Shown: positions 42,681-50,059 of the stretch, piece by piece | Layout of the letters: the number at the start of each line of letters is the position of its first letter | Numbering within the stretch: position 1 is the stretch's first letter | From: Herbiconiux sp. VKM Ac-1786 | GTDB lineage: Bacteria; Actinomycetota; Actinomycetes; Actinomycetales; Microbacteriaceae | Length of the DNA stretch: 64,000 nt | NCBI RefSeq assembly: GCF_015350805.1 | Contig: NZ_JADKSG010000002.1 | Location: forward strand, 1,364,001 to 1,428,000 | Direction: 5' to 3' | Position numbers and translations under genes: made by a program | The notes under the pieces: model-generated | The model's input: only the letters and a program-made list of their open reading frames with translations | The model's database searches: none | Told to the model about the DNA's origin: nothing

Positions 42681-43403
42681 TCAGGCCGGGTTGATCAGGT
42701 CGGCGTGGCTCATCAGGCTGTCGTCCGCGTCGACGGGGAACGCCTCCACGACGTCGAGCGCGAGCACGGCGTCGATCAGCGCCCGGCTGCCCGCGACGAT
42801 CGTGGAGTCCCAGTCGATCTCCGACGCCAGCACCCAGGCGTGATCCGCCGGCCAGATCAGCTGCGGCATCGGCCCTTCGAACGGCGGGGTCCACCCGATC
42901 CCGGCGGCCCACGGCCACTCCGGATCGGCCAGCTCGGCGAGCCGCCCCCCGAGCAGCCCGTAGGCCCGCCCCGGCAGCTCGAACCGGGGACCCGGGAGCG
43001 TGACACCGTGCCCCCAGCCCTCCCACACGGCGAGCGTGACGGCATCCGATGTCGTGGCCGCGGCGAGCGCCGGCACCAGCGCGGCGAGCAGCCGGGGGTC
43101 GAGCCGGCCGGTCGGCGGCGCGCTCACCCGCCGCCCGTCGACCTCGACGTCACCGCGCAGCTCGTCGACCCCCGCGACCCGGTGCCACTGAGCGAGCGGA
43201 TGCACGACCCGCCCCGTGCGCGCGGCGACCTCCGCCCAGCCCCACGGCCCGAGCGCGCCCCCGGCGCCGTCGTCGACCTCCACCGGATGCAGCACCCGCG
43301 CGTACGCCTCGAACCCCCGACCGGCGACGCCGCCGACGCTCCCCCAGCCGCCGAGCCGCGGCGCGATCCACGCCCCGGGGTCACCACTCAGGACGGGCTG
43401 CAC
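42681..43403 (-). CDS. Conserved-looking hypothetical protein
   Basis: A 240-residue soluble protein with many Trp residues (LGGWGSV, LGPWGWAEV, VWEGWGHG, WPWAAGIGWTPP). The C-terminal part, WPADHAWVLASEIDWDSTIVAGSRALIDAVLA, looks well ordered. GTG 43403 is chosen because AGGATGAAGG lies just upstream and because it avoids the overlap that the longer start (43496) would make with the next gene. I recognise no family name. It converges on the anti-sigma gene. Confidence 0.65.
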   Translation of the reverse strand: MQPVLSGDPGAWIAPRLGGWGSVGGVAGRGFEAYARVLHPVEVDDGAGGALGPWGWAEVAARTGRVVHPLAQWHRVAGVDELRGDVEVDGRRVSAPPTGRLDPRLLAALVPALAAATTSDAVTLAVWEGWGHGVTLPGPRFELPGRAYGLLGGRLAELADPEWPWAAGIGWTPPFEGPMPQLIWPADHAWVLASEIDWDSTIVAGSRALIDAVLALDVVEAFPVDADDSLMSHADLINPA

Positions 43404-43458
43404 GCCTTCATCCTCGCGCGCCGCGCCCGAGGGTGTCGAGCCCGTGGGTGTCAACGCC

Positions 43459-43776
43459 TCAGGCGCCGTCGCCTGCGACCGCGTCGTCGCCGCCACTCGG
43501 GCTGCGCGTGCCCGCCTGGCGGCCGGCCGCGTCGGCGCCCGGGGCCACGACCTGCTCCTTGCCGTCGGCGGCCAGCTCCTCGGCGATCTGCTGCGCCGAG
43601 CGGGGCTCGGTGAGCTCGCCCGCGTCCTGGTCGTGGATGCTGTAGCCGCGCTCCGCGGGCAGCTCCGGCGACCCGCCCTGGCCGACGCCGGGGGCGATCC
43701 CCGCGCGGCTCAGCTCCTCGGTGGAGGGCAGCTCGTCGGTGTTTCGCTCGTCGGTGTTCTGCTCGTCGGTGTCCAT
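43459..43776 (-). CDS. Acidic disordered protein with TDE repeats
   Basis: A 105-residue acidic protein. It starts with three repeats (DEQNTDERNTDE), then PSTEELSRAG and a middle part with RGYSIHDQDAGELTEPRSAQQIAEELA that looks helical, and ends in low-complexity Gly/Ala. The start ATG 43776 lies directly behind the flavoprotein gene on the same strand, with a 10-base gap. Function unknown. Confidence 0.6.
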   Translation of the reverse strand: MDTDEQNTDERNTDELPSTEELSRAGIAPGVGQGGSPELPAERGYSIHDQDAGELTEPRSAQQIAEELAADGKEQVVAPGADAAGRQAGTRSPSGGDDAVAGDGA

Positions 43777-43786
43777 GCCGAGCAAC

Positions 43787-44893
43787 CTACGCCGATGCGG
43801 GCCGCCCGCCACCGGTCGCGAGGCGCCGGCCGAGCTCCCGCCCGAGTGCGTCGCCCGACGCCCACGCGGTCGACACCGAGGAGCGCTCGCCCCACGCGTC
43901 GCCGCACACCCCCACCGGCCCGAACAGCCCGAACGGCTCCTCGTGCTGGCGCGAGGGGTTCGCGAACGTCCACCGGTGCACCACGGCCGACACCGGTGCG
44001 ACCTCCAGCTCGAGCAACGCGGCCACGGCCTCGACGACGGCATCGGCGACGGTCTCCGGATGCTCGAGATGCTCCCGCGCGAGATCCCCCGTCGTGTGTG
44101 CCACGAGCACCGGCGCCCCGTCGCCCTGCCGGTCGCCGTCGTCGGCGACGAACGCCAGCACGGGCGACCCGTCGACGAAGGCTCCGTGGAGATCCGACGG
44201 CCAGCGCCGCTCGTCATAGCTCAGCACCACGGACAGCGTCGGCTCCCACTCCTCCGCCGCCGTCAGGGCGGCGCGTGCGGGCGACCCCGGCGCGAGCATC
44301 CGCCCCGCCTGCGGATCGGGCATGGCGAGCACGACGGCCACGAACGCCGCCCCGTCGACCACGACCCCGCGCCCGACCGCCCCGGCAGCAGCGGCCGCCT
44401 CCACCGCCTCGGCCGCCTCCGGCACCTTCACCGCCTCGACCGCGTGCGACTGCTCGATCACGACGCCGTCGGCCTCGACCGCGCCCGCCAGGTCGGCCGC
44501 GAGCGAGCGCAGCCCGGCGGTGGCCGCGTAGCGCATCGGCCCGGTCTTCCGCTCCCGGCCGGTCACGGCGCCCGAGTCGTCGACGGTGAGCGCCGAGAAC
44601 GTGTCGGTCCACTCGCGTACGAGCCCCCGGCGGCGCCACGACGTCACGAGCGCCTCGAACGGCGACCCCTCGGGCACGGTGAAGTAGCGGGCACCGATGT
44701 CGGCCGGCCGGCCCTCGACCCGCTTCGTGGCGAGGCGCCCCCCGGGAACGCGCCCGCGGTCGACGACCCGCACCGGCACGCCCGCCTCGTGCAGCGCCCG
44801 GGCGCAGGCGAGCCCCGAGATGCCGGCTCCGACCACGAGCACCTCCCGCGCGTCGGGGTTCGAGGTGGACGCGTTGTCGGGTGCGGTGCTCAT
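43787..44893 (-). CDS. Renalase-like FAD-dependent oxidoreductase
   Basis: A 368-residue flavoprotein of the amine oxidase/renalase type. The N-terminal dinucleotide motif is VVGAGISGLACARALHEAG (residues 20-38), with VDRGRVPGGRLATKR after it. The C-terminal FAD contact is VGVCGDAWGERSSVSTAWASGDALG. Bacterial renalases re-oxidise mis-reduced NAD(P)H isomers, which would make this a repair enzyme, but the subfamily is not certain. ATG 44893 follows a CAGGAT-type box by six bases. It is divergent from the DUF3140 gene. Confidence 0.85.
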   Translation of the reverse strand: MSTAPDNASTSNPDAREVLVVGAGISGLACARALHEAGVPVRVVDRGRVPGGRLATKRVEGRPADIGARYFTVPEGSPFEALVTSWRRRGLVREWTDTFSALTVDDSGAVTGRERKTGPMRYAATAGLRSLAADLAGAVEADGVVIEQSHAVEAVKVPEAAEAVEAAAAAGAVGRGVVVDGAAFVAVVLAMPDPQAGRMLAPGSPARAALTAAEEWEPTLSVVLSYDERRWPSDLHGAFVDGSPVLAFVADDGDRQGDGAPVLVAHTTGDLAREHLEHPETVADAVVEAVAALLELEVAPVSAVVHRWTFANPSRQHEEPFGLFGPVGVCGDAWGERSSVSTAWASGDALGRELGRRLATGGGRPASA

Positions 44894-44947
44894 CCCCCCA
44901 TCCTGGCCCGGGGATGCCGGATGCGCGCGACGGAGGGAGAGTGGAGC

Positions 44948-45322
44948 ATGGCTGAGAACGACGAGACCGAACGCGACGACGTGCGGAAGGAGTTCGACGA
45001 GGCGGTCACGATGACCGCGGGCGAGCTCGAGGACTGGCTGGACACCGACGAGTCGACGTCGGTGGGCCAGAAGGACGGGGGCCAGGGGAAGGACGGCGGC
45101 GGCGAGTCCGTCGGCCACCACTCCGGCCGCCGCATCGTCGAGATCCTGCACACGAAGAAGGCCGACCTCACCGACGACGACGTCGCCCACATGAAGAAGG
45201 TGGTCGGTTACGTGCACCGCCACCTCGCGCAGCGCCCCGACGGCGACGTGACCGACACCCCGTGGCGCTGGTCGCTGATGAACTGGGGCCACGACCCCCT
45301 CAAGAAGAACCGCAAGAAATAG
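44948..45322 (+). CDS. DUF3140 protein
   Basis: A 124-residue protein of the DUF3140 family. Marks are RKEFDEAVTMTAGELEDWLDTDESTSVG, then HHSGRRIVEILHTKKADLTDDDVAHMKKVVGYVHRH and the C-terminal WRWSLMNWGHDPLKK. It is charged and soluble. The family often lies near DUF2945 or stress genes, and its function is unknown. The Shine-Dalgarno is GAGGGAGAG. A bidirectional terminator separates it from the stress operon. Confidence 0.88.
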   Translation: MAENDETERDDVRKEFDEAVTMTAGELEDWLDTDESTSVGQKDGGQGKDGGGESVGHHSGRRIVEILHTKKADLTDDDVAHMKKVVGYVHRHLAQRPDGDVTDTPWRWSLMNWGHDPLKKNRKK

Positions 45323-45342
45323 GAGAAGAACGCGCAGACGCA

Positions 45343-45380
45343 CGAACGCGCCGCCCCTCCGGAGAGGGACGGCGCGTTCG
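45343..45380. terminator. Bidirectional terminator between DUF3140 and CsbD genes
   Basis: CGAACGCGCCG and CGGCGCGTTCG (45343-45353, 45370-45380) pair over 11 bp. The loop can pair further as CCCTCCGGAGAGGG-like sequence. It sits between two stop codons that face each other. Confidence 0.75.
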
Positions 45381-45391
45381 CAGGGGGACGA

Positions 45392-45565
45392 CTAGTTCTT
45401 GAAGGCGTCCTTGACGTTCTCGCCGGCCTGCTTGACGTCGGACTTGGTCTGGTCGGCCTTGCCCTCGGCGACGAGCTCGTCGTTGTTGGTGACCTTGCCG
45501 ACGGCCTCCTTGGCCTTTCCGGCCAGGTCCTCGGCGGCGTTCTTGATCTTGTCTGCTGCACTCAT
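45392..45565 (-). CDS. CsbD-family stress protein
   Basis: A 57-residue CsbD-like protein, hydrophilic and helical: KIKNAAEDLAGKAKEAVG, then DELVAEGKADQTKSDVKQAGE and a short tail. In Bacillus csbD belongs to the sigma-B general stress regulon; no biochemical role is known. The Shine-Dalgarno is AAGGAGAAC. It is the last gene of the Asp23-type operon, which supports a stress role. Confidence 0.93.
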   Translation of the reverse strand: MSAADKIKNAAEDLAGKAKEAVGKVTNNDELVAEGKADQTKSDVKQAGENVKDAFKN

Positions 45566-45628
45566 GATGGGTTCTCCTTCGTTTCGTGATGTGGGGCCCG
45601 GCGGATGCCGGACCCGGTGGGGGTGTGG

Positions 45629-45742
45629 CTAACGGCGGGTCAGCTTCTTGGCCGCGTGCTTCGCGGCTTCGGCCCTGGTGCCCGCGATGTAGGCGGTGAT
45701 GCCCACGGCGATGACGATGATCCAGTGGATCGGCTTCGACAT
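45629..45742 (-). CDS. 37-residue single-helix membrane peptide
   Basis: The peptide has one hydrophobic helix (WIIVIAVGITAYIAG) followed by a basic tail (KHAAKKLTRR), so its C-terminus should be cytoplasmic. A good Shine-Dalgarno (AGGAAGGA) lies seven bases upstream. It sits between the AmaP-like gene and csbD on the same strand, so it probably belongs to the envelope-stress operon. It may help anchor an Asp23 complex; that is inference. Confidence 0.7.
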   Translation of the reverse strand: MSKPIHWIIVIAVGITAYIAGTRAEAAKHAAKKLTRR

Positions 45743-45799
45743 GTCTGTTCCTTCCTGCCTCGTGAGGCGCCTGCCGGAGACCGGCGGGGTCGAGTGCGG

Positions 45800-46405
45800 C
45801 TACTGCAGCCGCGTCGAGCCGCTGACCCGGGCCCGGAAGCCCCCGCTGATCTGCACGAGAGCGGGAAGCTCCCGGCCGAGCAGCTGGTCGAGCGCCCGGA
45901 GGTTCGACTCCACGATCGCCGAGGCGTCGGCGGGCGACACCCCGCGCCGGCAGGTCACGGAGACCTTGAGCGTGGGGGTGCGCTTGACCCGGTAGGTCGT
46001 CACGTGCGAGGCGACGAACTCGGGACGGGCGGACAGGGCATCCTGGATCGCCTCTTCGGCGACCTTGGACGAGATCACGGTCTGCCCGTGCTCGCCCACG
46101 GACTCGTCGACGACGGTGCCGGTGCGGCCGCGACCCTGCCGCAGCGCGAACGCCACGAGCAGCACGACGGCGAGCACGATGACGACCAGCACGGCCGGCA
46201 TGATCCAGCTGACGCCGGTGCCGCCGAGCGGGGTGGCCTGAAGCCAGCTGGCGACCTGGTCGCGGATCGGGTCGGCCGAGGCCTTCCAGCCGTCGCGCAC
46301 CGAGGGCAGCAGCACGGCGGTGGCCGCAGCGGAGCCCACGGCGACGAGCAGCAGCCCGACGACGAGGAGCAGGAGGCGGTTCAGGCCCCGATTGGTGCTG
46401 TTCAT
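45800..46405 (-). CDS. AmaP-like membrane anchor of the Asp23 operon
   Basis: A 201-residue protein with two N-terminal transmembrane helices (LLLLVVGLLLVAVGSAAATAVL and WIMPAVLVVIVLAVVLLVAFAL) and a cytoplasmic alpha/beta domain (VISSKVAEEAIQDALSARPEF, then TPTLKVSVTCRRGVSPADA) that resembles Asp23 itself. In staphylococci AmaP anchors Asp23 to the membrane. The start ATG overlaps the upstream stop by four bases. Confidence 0.8.
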   Translation of the reverse strand: MNSTNRGLNRLLLLVVGLLLVAVGSAAATAVLLPSVRDGWKASADPIRDQVASWLQATPLGGTGVSWIMPAVLVVIVLAVVLLVAFALRQGRGRTGTVVDESVGEHGQTVISSKVAEEAIQDALSARPEFVASHVTTYRVKRTPTLKVSVTCRRGVSPADASAIVESNLRALDQLLGRELPALVQISGGFRARVSGSTRLQ

Positions 46406-46980
46406 GCTCCGACCTTCCCGTTCTCGCGCACACGCACGCGGCTGGAGACCTTCTGGCGCAGGCCGTAGCCGGCCAGCTCCCGGTCGACGGCCTCCGTGAC
46501 GTCGGCCCGGTCGACCGGGACACCCGAGGTGGGCACCAGGTCGACGACGGCGACGCGCTTGGAGACCGAGACCGTGGTGTGGTCGGGGTCGACGTCGGCG
46601 GCCAGCGAGGCGTGCCGGGCGAGAGCCGACGCCACCACCTCGTTGTCGACGACGGTCGCCGCGCGCTCGGTCTCGAGCACGTGCCGCGGCCGACGACCGG
46701 GGGCGAGCCCCAGCACGATCAGCACGAGGCCGAGCACGACGGCCACCGCACCGGCGGCCACCACGATGCCGGCGGGCGCCTCCGGCAGGTTCACTGCGGA
46801 GGCGAACATGTCGGCGGGCGCCACCAGCAGGGCCGGGAGGCCGAGCAGCGCGATCACGATCTCGGTGCCGACCCAGGCGAGGGCGAGGACGAGCAGCACC
46901 GCGACGACGATGGCCGCCGTCGAGCGAGGCGAGTGCAGCTCACGCCGCGTGACGCGGCGACGCACGGATGCGGTGCTCAT
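46402..46980 (-). CDS. DUF6286-type membrane protein of the Asp23 operon
   Basis: A 192-residue protein with a basic cytoplasmic N-terminus, two transmembrane helices (AIVVAVLLVLALAWVGTEIVIALLG and GIVVAAGAVAVVLGLVLIVLGL) and a C-terminal cytoplasmic domain of the same kind as the next gene (VVDNEVVASALARHASLAADVDP, VAVVDLVPTSGVPVDRADVTEAV). It looks like a diverged copy of the AmaP-like anchor. ATGA overlaps occur at both ends. Confidence 0.78.
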   Translation of the reverse strand: MSTASVRRRVTRRELHSPRSTAAIVVAVLLVLALAWVGTEIVIALLGLPALLVAPADMFASAVNLPEAPAGIVVAAGAVAVVLGLVLIVLGLAPGRRPRHVLETERAATVVDNEVVASALARHASLAADVDPDHTTVSVSKRVAVVDLVPTSGVPVDRADVTEAVDRELAGYGLRQKVSSRVRVRENGKVGA

Positions 46981-47396
46981 GCGACCCTCTCCTCGGTTCG
47001 GATGTCGATGCCCGTGACCTTGACGGTCACGGTGGCGATGGTGGACCCGGTCAGCTGCTGGACGCGGGTGCGGATGGTCTCCTGCGCCGCGGCCACCCGG
47101 TCGAGGATCGGGCCCCCTGACCGGATGACCGACGACGGTTCGCGCTCGATCCTCGACAGCGACACGACCCGGACGGGCGTGGCCACCGTGAGGGCGAGAA
47201 GACCCCGGCTGTCGGCCAGGTCGACGCTCACCTTCGACGCGGAGACCCCGAGGGCCTCCGCCGTCACCGCGGCGACGACCCTGTTCAGGGCCTTCGACGC
47301 GATGCGGTTGCGTCCGCGGCGGACGGTGCCGGCCGTCGCGGGGAGGGACGCCGCCGAGCCGGCCGGCGCGGCCGGACGTTCAGCGGTGATCGTCAT
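46977..47396 (-). CDS. Asp23/Gls24-like protein, second copy
   Basis: A 139-residue soluble Asp23-like protein. The core (IASKALNRVVAAVTAEALGVSASKVSVDL, LLALTVATPVRV, then RVAAAQETIRTRVQQLTGSTIATVTVKVTGIDI) follows the Asp23 fold, but the N-terminus is a Pro/Ala extension. It probably assembles with the other Asp23 protein at the membrane. Four-base overlaps bind it to both neighbours. Confidence 0.78.
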   Translation of the reverse strand: MTITAERPAAPAGSAASLPATAGTVRRGRNRIASKALNRVVAAVTAEALGVSASKVSVDLADSRGLLALTVATPVRVVSLSRIEREPSSVIRSGGPILDRVAAAQETIRTRVQQLTGSTIATVTVKVTGIDIRTEERVA

Positions 47397-47584
47397 GACG
47401 AGGTGCGCTTTCCGCGGAACGCGTCGACGACGCGCGAGACGTCGAGGTCACCCGAGACGACCCGGCCGACCGCCGCCCCGATCGCCATGGCGATCGCGAC
47501 GAAGAAGAAGGCCCAGAAGCCGACGATGACCCAGGTCAGGGCGAGCACCGCCCCGACGAGGATGCCGGTACGGGTCGCGGTCAC
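47393..47584 (-). CDS. DUF2273-like small membrane protein
   Basis: A 63-residue protein with two helices (TGILVGAVLALTWVIVGFWAFFFVAIAMAIGAAVG) and a cytoplasmic tail SGDLDVSRVVDAFRGKRTSS. Such proteins accompany Asp23 and AmaP in Gram-positive envelope-stress operons. GTG 47584 lies inside the stop of the upstream asp23 gene (GTGA). Confidence 0.8.
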   Translation of the reverse strand: MTATRTGILVGAVLALTWVIVGFWAFFFVAIAMAIGAAVGRVVSGDLDVSRVVDAFRGKRTSS

Positions 47585-48018
47585 AGGACTCGCGCCTCGG
47601 CTGCGTCGTCGTCGGCGTCGTCGGAGGGCAGGTGCACGTCGTTGACGGTCACGTTGACCTCGGTGACCTCGAGCCCGACGATCGACTCGACGGCCTGGAT
47701 GATGTTCTGGCGCACGCCGTCGGCCACGTCCTGCAGGGGCGCGGGGTACTCGGCGACGATGGTCACGTCGACCGCGACCTGCTTCTCGCCGACCTCGACG
47801 CTGATGCCCTGACCGAGGTCGGTGCTCGAGATCGCGTCGCGGATGGCGCCGAAGGCACGAGCGGCGCCGCCACCGAGGGCGTGCACGCCGCGCGACTCGC
47901 GAGCGGCGATGCCGGCGACCTTCGACACGACGTTGTCGTTGATGACGGTCTTGCCGTGACCGGTGTCGGTCGAGGTGGCGGTGGTGGCGGGGATTCCGGC
48001 CGGCGTGGTGGTGGCCAT
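47581..48018 (-). CDS. asp23: Asp23/Gls24 envelope stress protein
   Basis: A 145-residue Asp23-family protein. The conserved centre is VINDNVVSKVAGIAARESRGVHALGGG, followed by ISVEVGEKQVAVDVTIVAEYPAPLQDVADGVRQNI and the C-terminal VESIVGLEVTEVNVTVNDVHLP. In other Gram-positives it coats the inner membrane surface and is induced by alkaline or envelope stress. It is the first gene of a seven-gene minus-strand operon; the promoter must lie in the 204 bases upstream (48019-48222). The Shine-Dalgarno is AAGGAGCAGA. Confidence 0.9.
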   Translation of the reverse strand: MATTTPAGIPATTATSTDTGHGKTVINDNVVSKVAGIAARESRGVHALGGGAARAFGAIRDAISSTDLGQGISVEVGEKQVAVDVTIVAEYPAPLQDVADGVRQNIIQAVESIVGLEVTEVNVTVNDVHLPSDDADDDAAEARVL

Positions 48019-48202
48019 GTTCTGCTCCTTGTCGTGGGGCCCCGGGTGGGCCTGTTCGCTTCACAACTAAGACGGGTCGAGCTCGCAGATCGTCACGCGG
48101 GTTCCGGAAAAGTTTCCGGGGCGTGCGGCCGGGCGGCCGAGCGTCCTGCAGCCGGCGGGTACGACCGACTGCACCCGACAGCTTGGCACAGAAGAATTCA
48201 GT

Positions 48203-48230
48203 ACGGCTAGTAGTTAGACCATCTAGCCGT
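48203..48230 (-). terminator. Hairpin overlapping the stop of the AlaX-like gene
   Basis: ACGGCTAG and CTAGCCGT (48203-48210, 48223-48230) pair perfectly around 12 bases. The stop TAG of the minus-strand gene is inside the stem. No T-run follows. It may separate this gene from the Asp23 operon. Confidence 0.55.
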
Positions 48231-49089
48231 TTTGCGCGGTGATCATTCGCATAGCGGCTCCGTCGTCGTCGAGACCGAGCGTCACCGTGAGGGTGCCGAG
48301 CTCGCCGAGATGCGCGGCATGGGTGCCTCCGCAGGCGATCGAGGCGTGGCCGTCGGGCAGTTCGCACTCCCAGAACCGGCGGGTCGAGAGCGAGCGGTCG
48401 TCACGACGGATGCGCACCGCCGCGTCGCCCGTCAGCCACCCGGCCAGCGTGCCGTTCACCGCCGCCGCGACGGCCTCGAGCTCCGCGGCGAGCCGCGCCG
48501 AGTCGAAGCCGCGCTTGCGGAGCGACTTGCCCAGCCGGTACTCGTCGACCGAGCCGTGCGGGCGGATGCGCGAGGACGCGATCGCCGTCTGGTCGAAGTC
48601 GGGGCTGCCGAGCGCGTCGGCCGCGACCTCCTTGCTCCAGAACCCGGCGAGCGCCCGGTTCAGCGCCAGCGAGGCGAGGTGGCAGGAGGTGTGGCCGAGC
48701 GAGAGGGCGCGGCGGTGATCCTCGTCGACCTCGGCGGCGACGGTGTCGCCCTCGGCGATCGGGGCGTCGGCGTCGACGAGGTGCGCGACCACGAACGCCC
48801 AGCCCTCGGTGCCGAGCCGCACGGGCAGCCTCTCCCCCAGGTGCAGCTCGGTTCCGTCGCTCGCGGCGATGCGGCAGTCGAGCACCGGCACGGGGCCCGA
48901 CTCCGTGACGAGCACGCCGAGGTCGGGGCCCTGGTCGGGCCAGGTGGGGTCGAGCGGATGGAACGGGGTCGCGTCGAGCAGGACGGCGGCACGGCCATCC
49001 GCGAGCAGTTCACGGTGCAGCACCGTGCCCGTGCCGCGGGTCTGCCCGTCGGGGTAGCCGATCTGGGTGTCGAGGGAGGGAAGAGCCAT
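48223..49089 (-). CDS. Alanyl-tRNA editing (AlaX-like) metal-dependent hydrolase
   Basis: A 288-residue protein like the free-standing editing domain of alanyl-tRNA synthetase. The zinc site is formed by GHTSCHLASLALNR (HxxxH) and CGGTHAAHLGELG (CxxxH). An N-terminal beta-barrel part with LGERLPVRLG follows the AlaX-M arrangement. It would remove mischarged Ser or Gly from tRNA-Ala in the cytosol. ATG 49089 is followed by MALPSLDTQIGY. It lies between the Asp23 operon and a dehydrogenase gene on the same strand. Confidence 0.85.
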   Translation of the reverse strand: MALPSLDTQIGYPDGQTRGTGTVLHRELLADGRAAVLLDATPFHPLDPTWPDQGPDLGVLVTESGPVPVLDCRIAASDGTELHLGERLPVRLGTEGWAFVVAHLVDADAPIAEGDTVAAEVDEDHRRALSLGHTSCHLASLALNRALAGFWSKEVAADALGSPDFDQTAIASSRIRPHGSVDEYRLGKSLRKRGFDSARLAAELEAVAAAVNGTLAGWLTGDAAVRIRRDDRSLSTRRFWECELPDGHASIACGGTHAAHLGELGTLTVTLGLDDDGAAMRMITAQNG

Positions 49090-49112
49090 ACCCGAATCGT
49101 AGGCGCCGGGCG

Positions 49113-49970
49113 TCAGCGGTAGCGGTAGAACCCCTCACCCGACTCGACGCCGAGCTTGCCCTGGTCGAGGTAGTGCTCCTTGAGGTACGCGGCCCACGCC
49201 TGCGAGCCCGCGTCGGGTCGCGCCGAGGCGATCGCGTAGGCGGTGCGGAGGCCCACCACGTCGAAGATCTGGAACGGCCCGAGCGGCGCCCCCGTGCCGA
49301 TCCGCCAGGTGGCGTCGACCGTCTCGGGCTCGGCCACGCCCTTCAGCACGAGCTCGGCGCCGGCGTTCAGCAGCGGCACGAGCAGCGAGTTGAGCACGTA
49401 GCCCGGCTGCTCCTTGTGCAGCTGGATGGGGACCATGCCGATCTCCACCGCGAACGCGACGACGCGCTGGTAGACCGCCGGGTCGGTCTGCGGCGTGCCC
49501 ATGATCTCGGCGGTGTTCTGGCGCCAGATGTGGTTGGCGAAGTGCAGCGCCAGGAAGCGGTCGGGCCGGCCGGTGGCGTCGGCGATCGCGCTCGGCAGGA
49601 GCGTCGAGGAGTTGGTCGCGAACACCGTCGACTCCGGCGCCGCAGCGGCGATCTGCGCGTACACCGAGCGCTTCAGCTCGACGTTCTCGGGCACGGCCTC
49701 GATCACGAGCCCGGCCTGCGAGACGGCCTCGGCGAGGTCGGTCGAGAAGCGGATGCGCGTCAGCGCCTCCTCGGCCCCCGCCCGCTTCTCCCGGCCGCTG
49801 TCGGCCACGTACTGGTCGACGATGGCATCAAGGCGCCGCCTGGCCGCCTGGATCGCGTCGTCGCTCACGTCGTAGCTGACGACGGGGATGCCGTGGCTGG
49901 CGGTCTGGAACGCGATCTGCGCGCCGAGCACGCCGGCACCGAGCACGGTGACCGATTCGAAGACGGGCAT
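49113..49970 (-). CDS. 3-hydroxyacyl-CoA dehydrogenase
   Basis: A 285-residue NAD-dependent dehydrogenase of the 3-hydroxybutyryl-CoA type. The Rossmann motif is VTVLGAGVLGAQIAF (residues 7-21). VIEAVPENVELKRSVYAQI, the FATNSSTLLPSAIA strand and the catalytic LALHFANHIW follow, then the C-terminal helical domain LNSLLVPLLNAGAELV. It oxidises 3-hydroxyacyl-CoA in fatty-acid or butanoate metabolism. It is short (one C-terminal domain) and lacks a hydratase partner here. It is divergent from the monooxygenase gene across 89 bases. Confidence 0.92.
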   Translation of the reverse strand: MPVFESVTVLGAGVLGAQIAFQTASHGIPVVSYDVSDDAIQAARRRLDAIVDQYVADSGREKRAGAEEALTRIRFSTDLAEAVSQAGLVIEAVPENVELKRSVYAQIAAAAPESTVFATNSSTLLPSAIADATGRPDRFLALHFANHIWRQNTAEIMGTPQTDPAVYQRVVAFAVEIGMVPIQLHKEQPGYVLNSLLVPLLNAGAELVLKGVAEPETVDATWRIGTGAPLGPFQIFDVVGLRTAYAIASARPDAGSQAWAAYLKEHYLDQGKLGVESGEGFYRYR

Positions 49971-50059
49971 GGTGCGGCCTTTCTGTCTGGATGCGGTCAC
50001 CGTAGCGTGATGGTGGAGCGACCGCGAGGAATCCCCGGGGCGTTGACAAGGAGGTCGTC

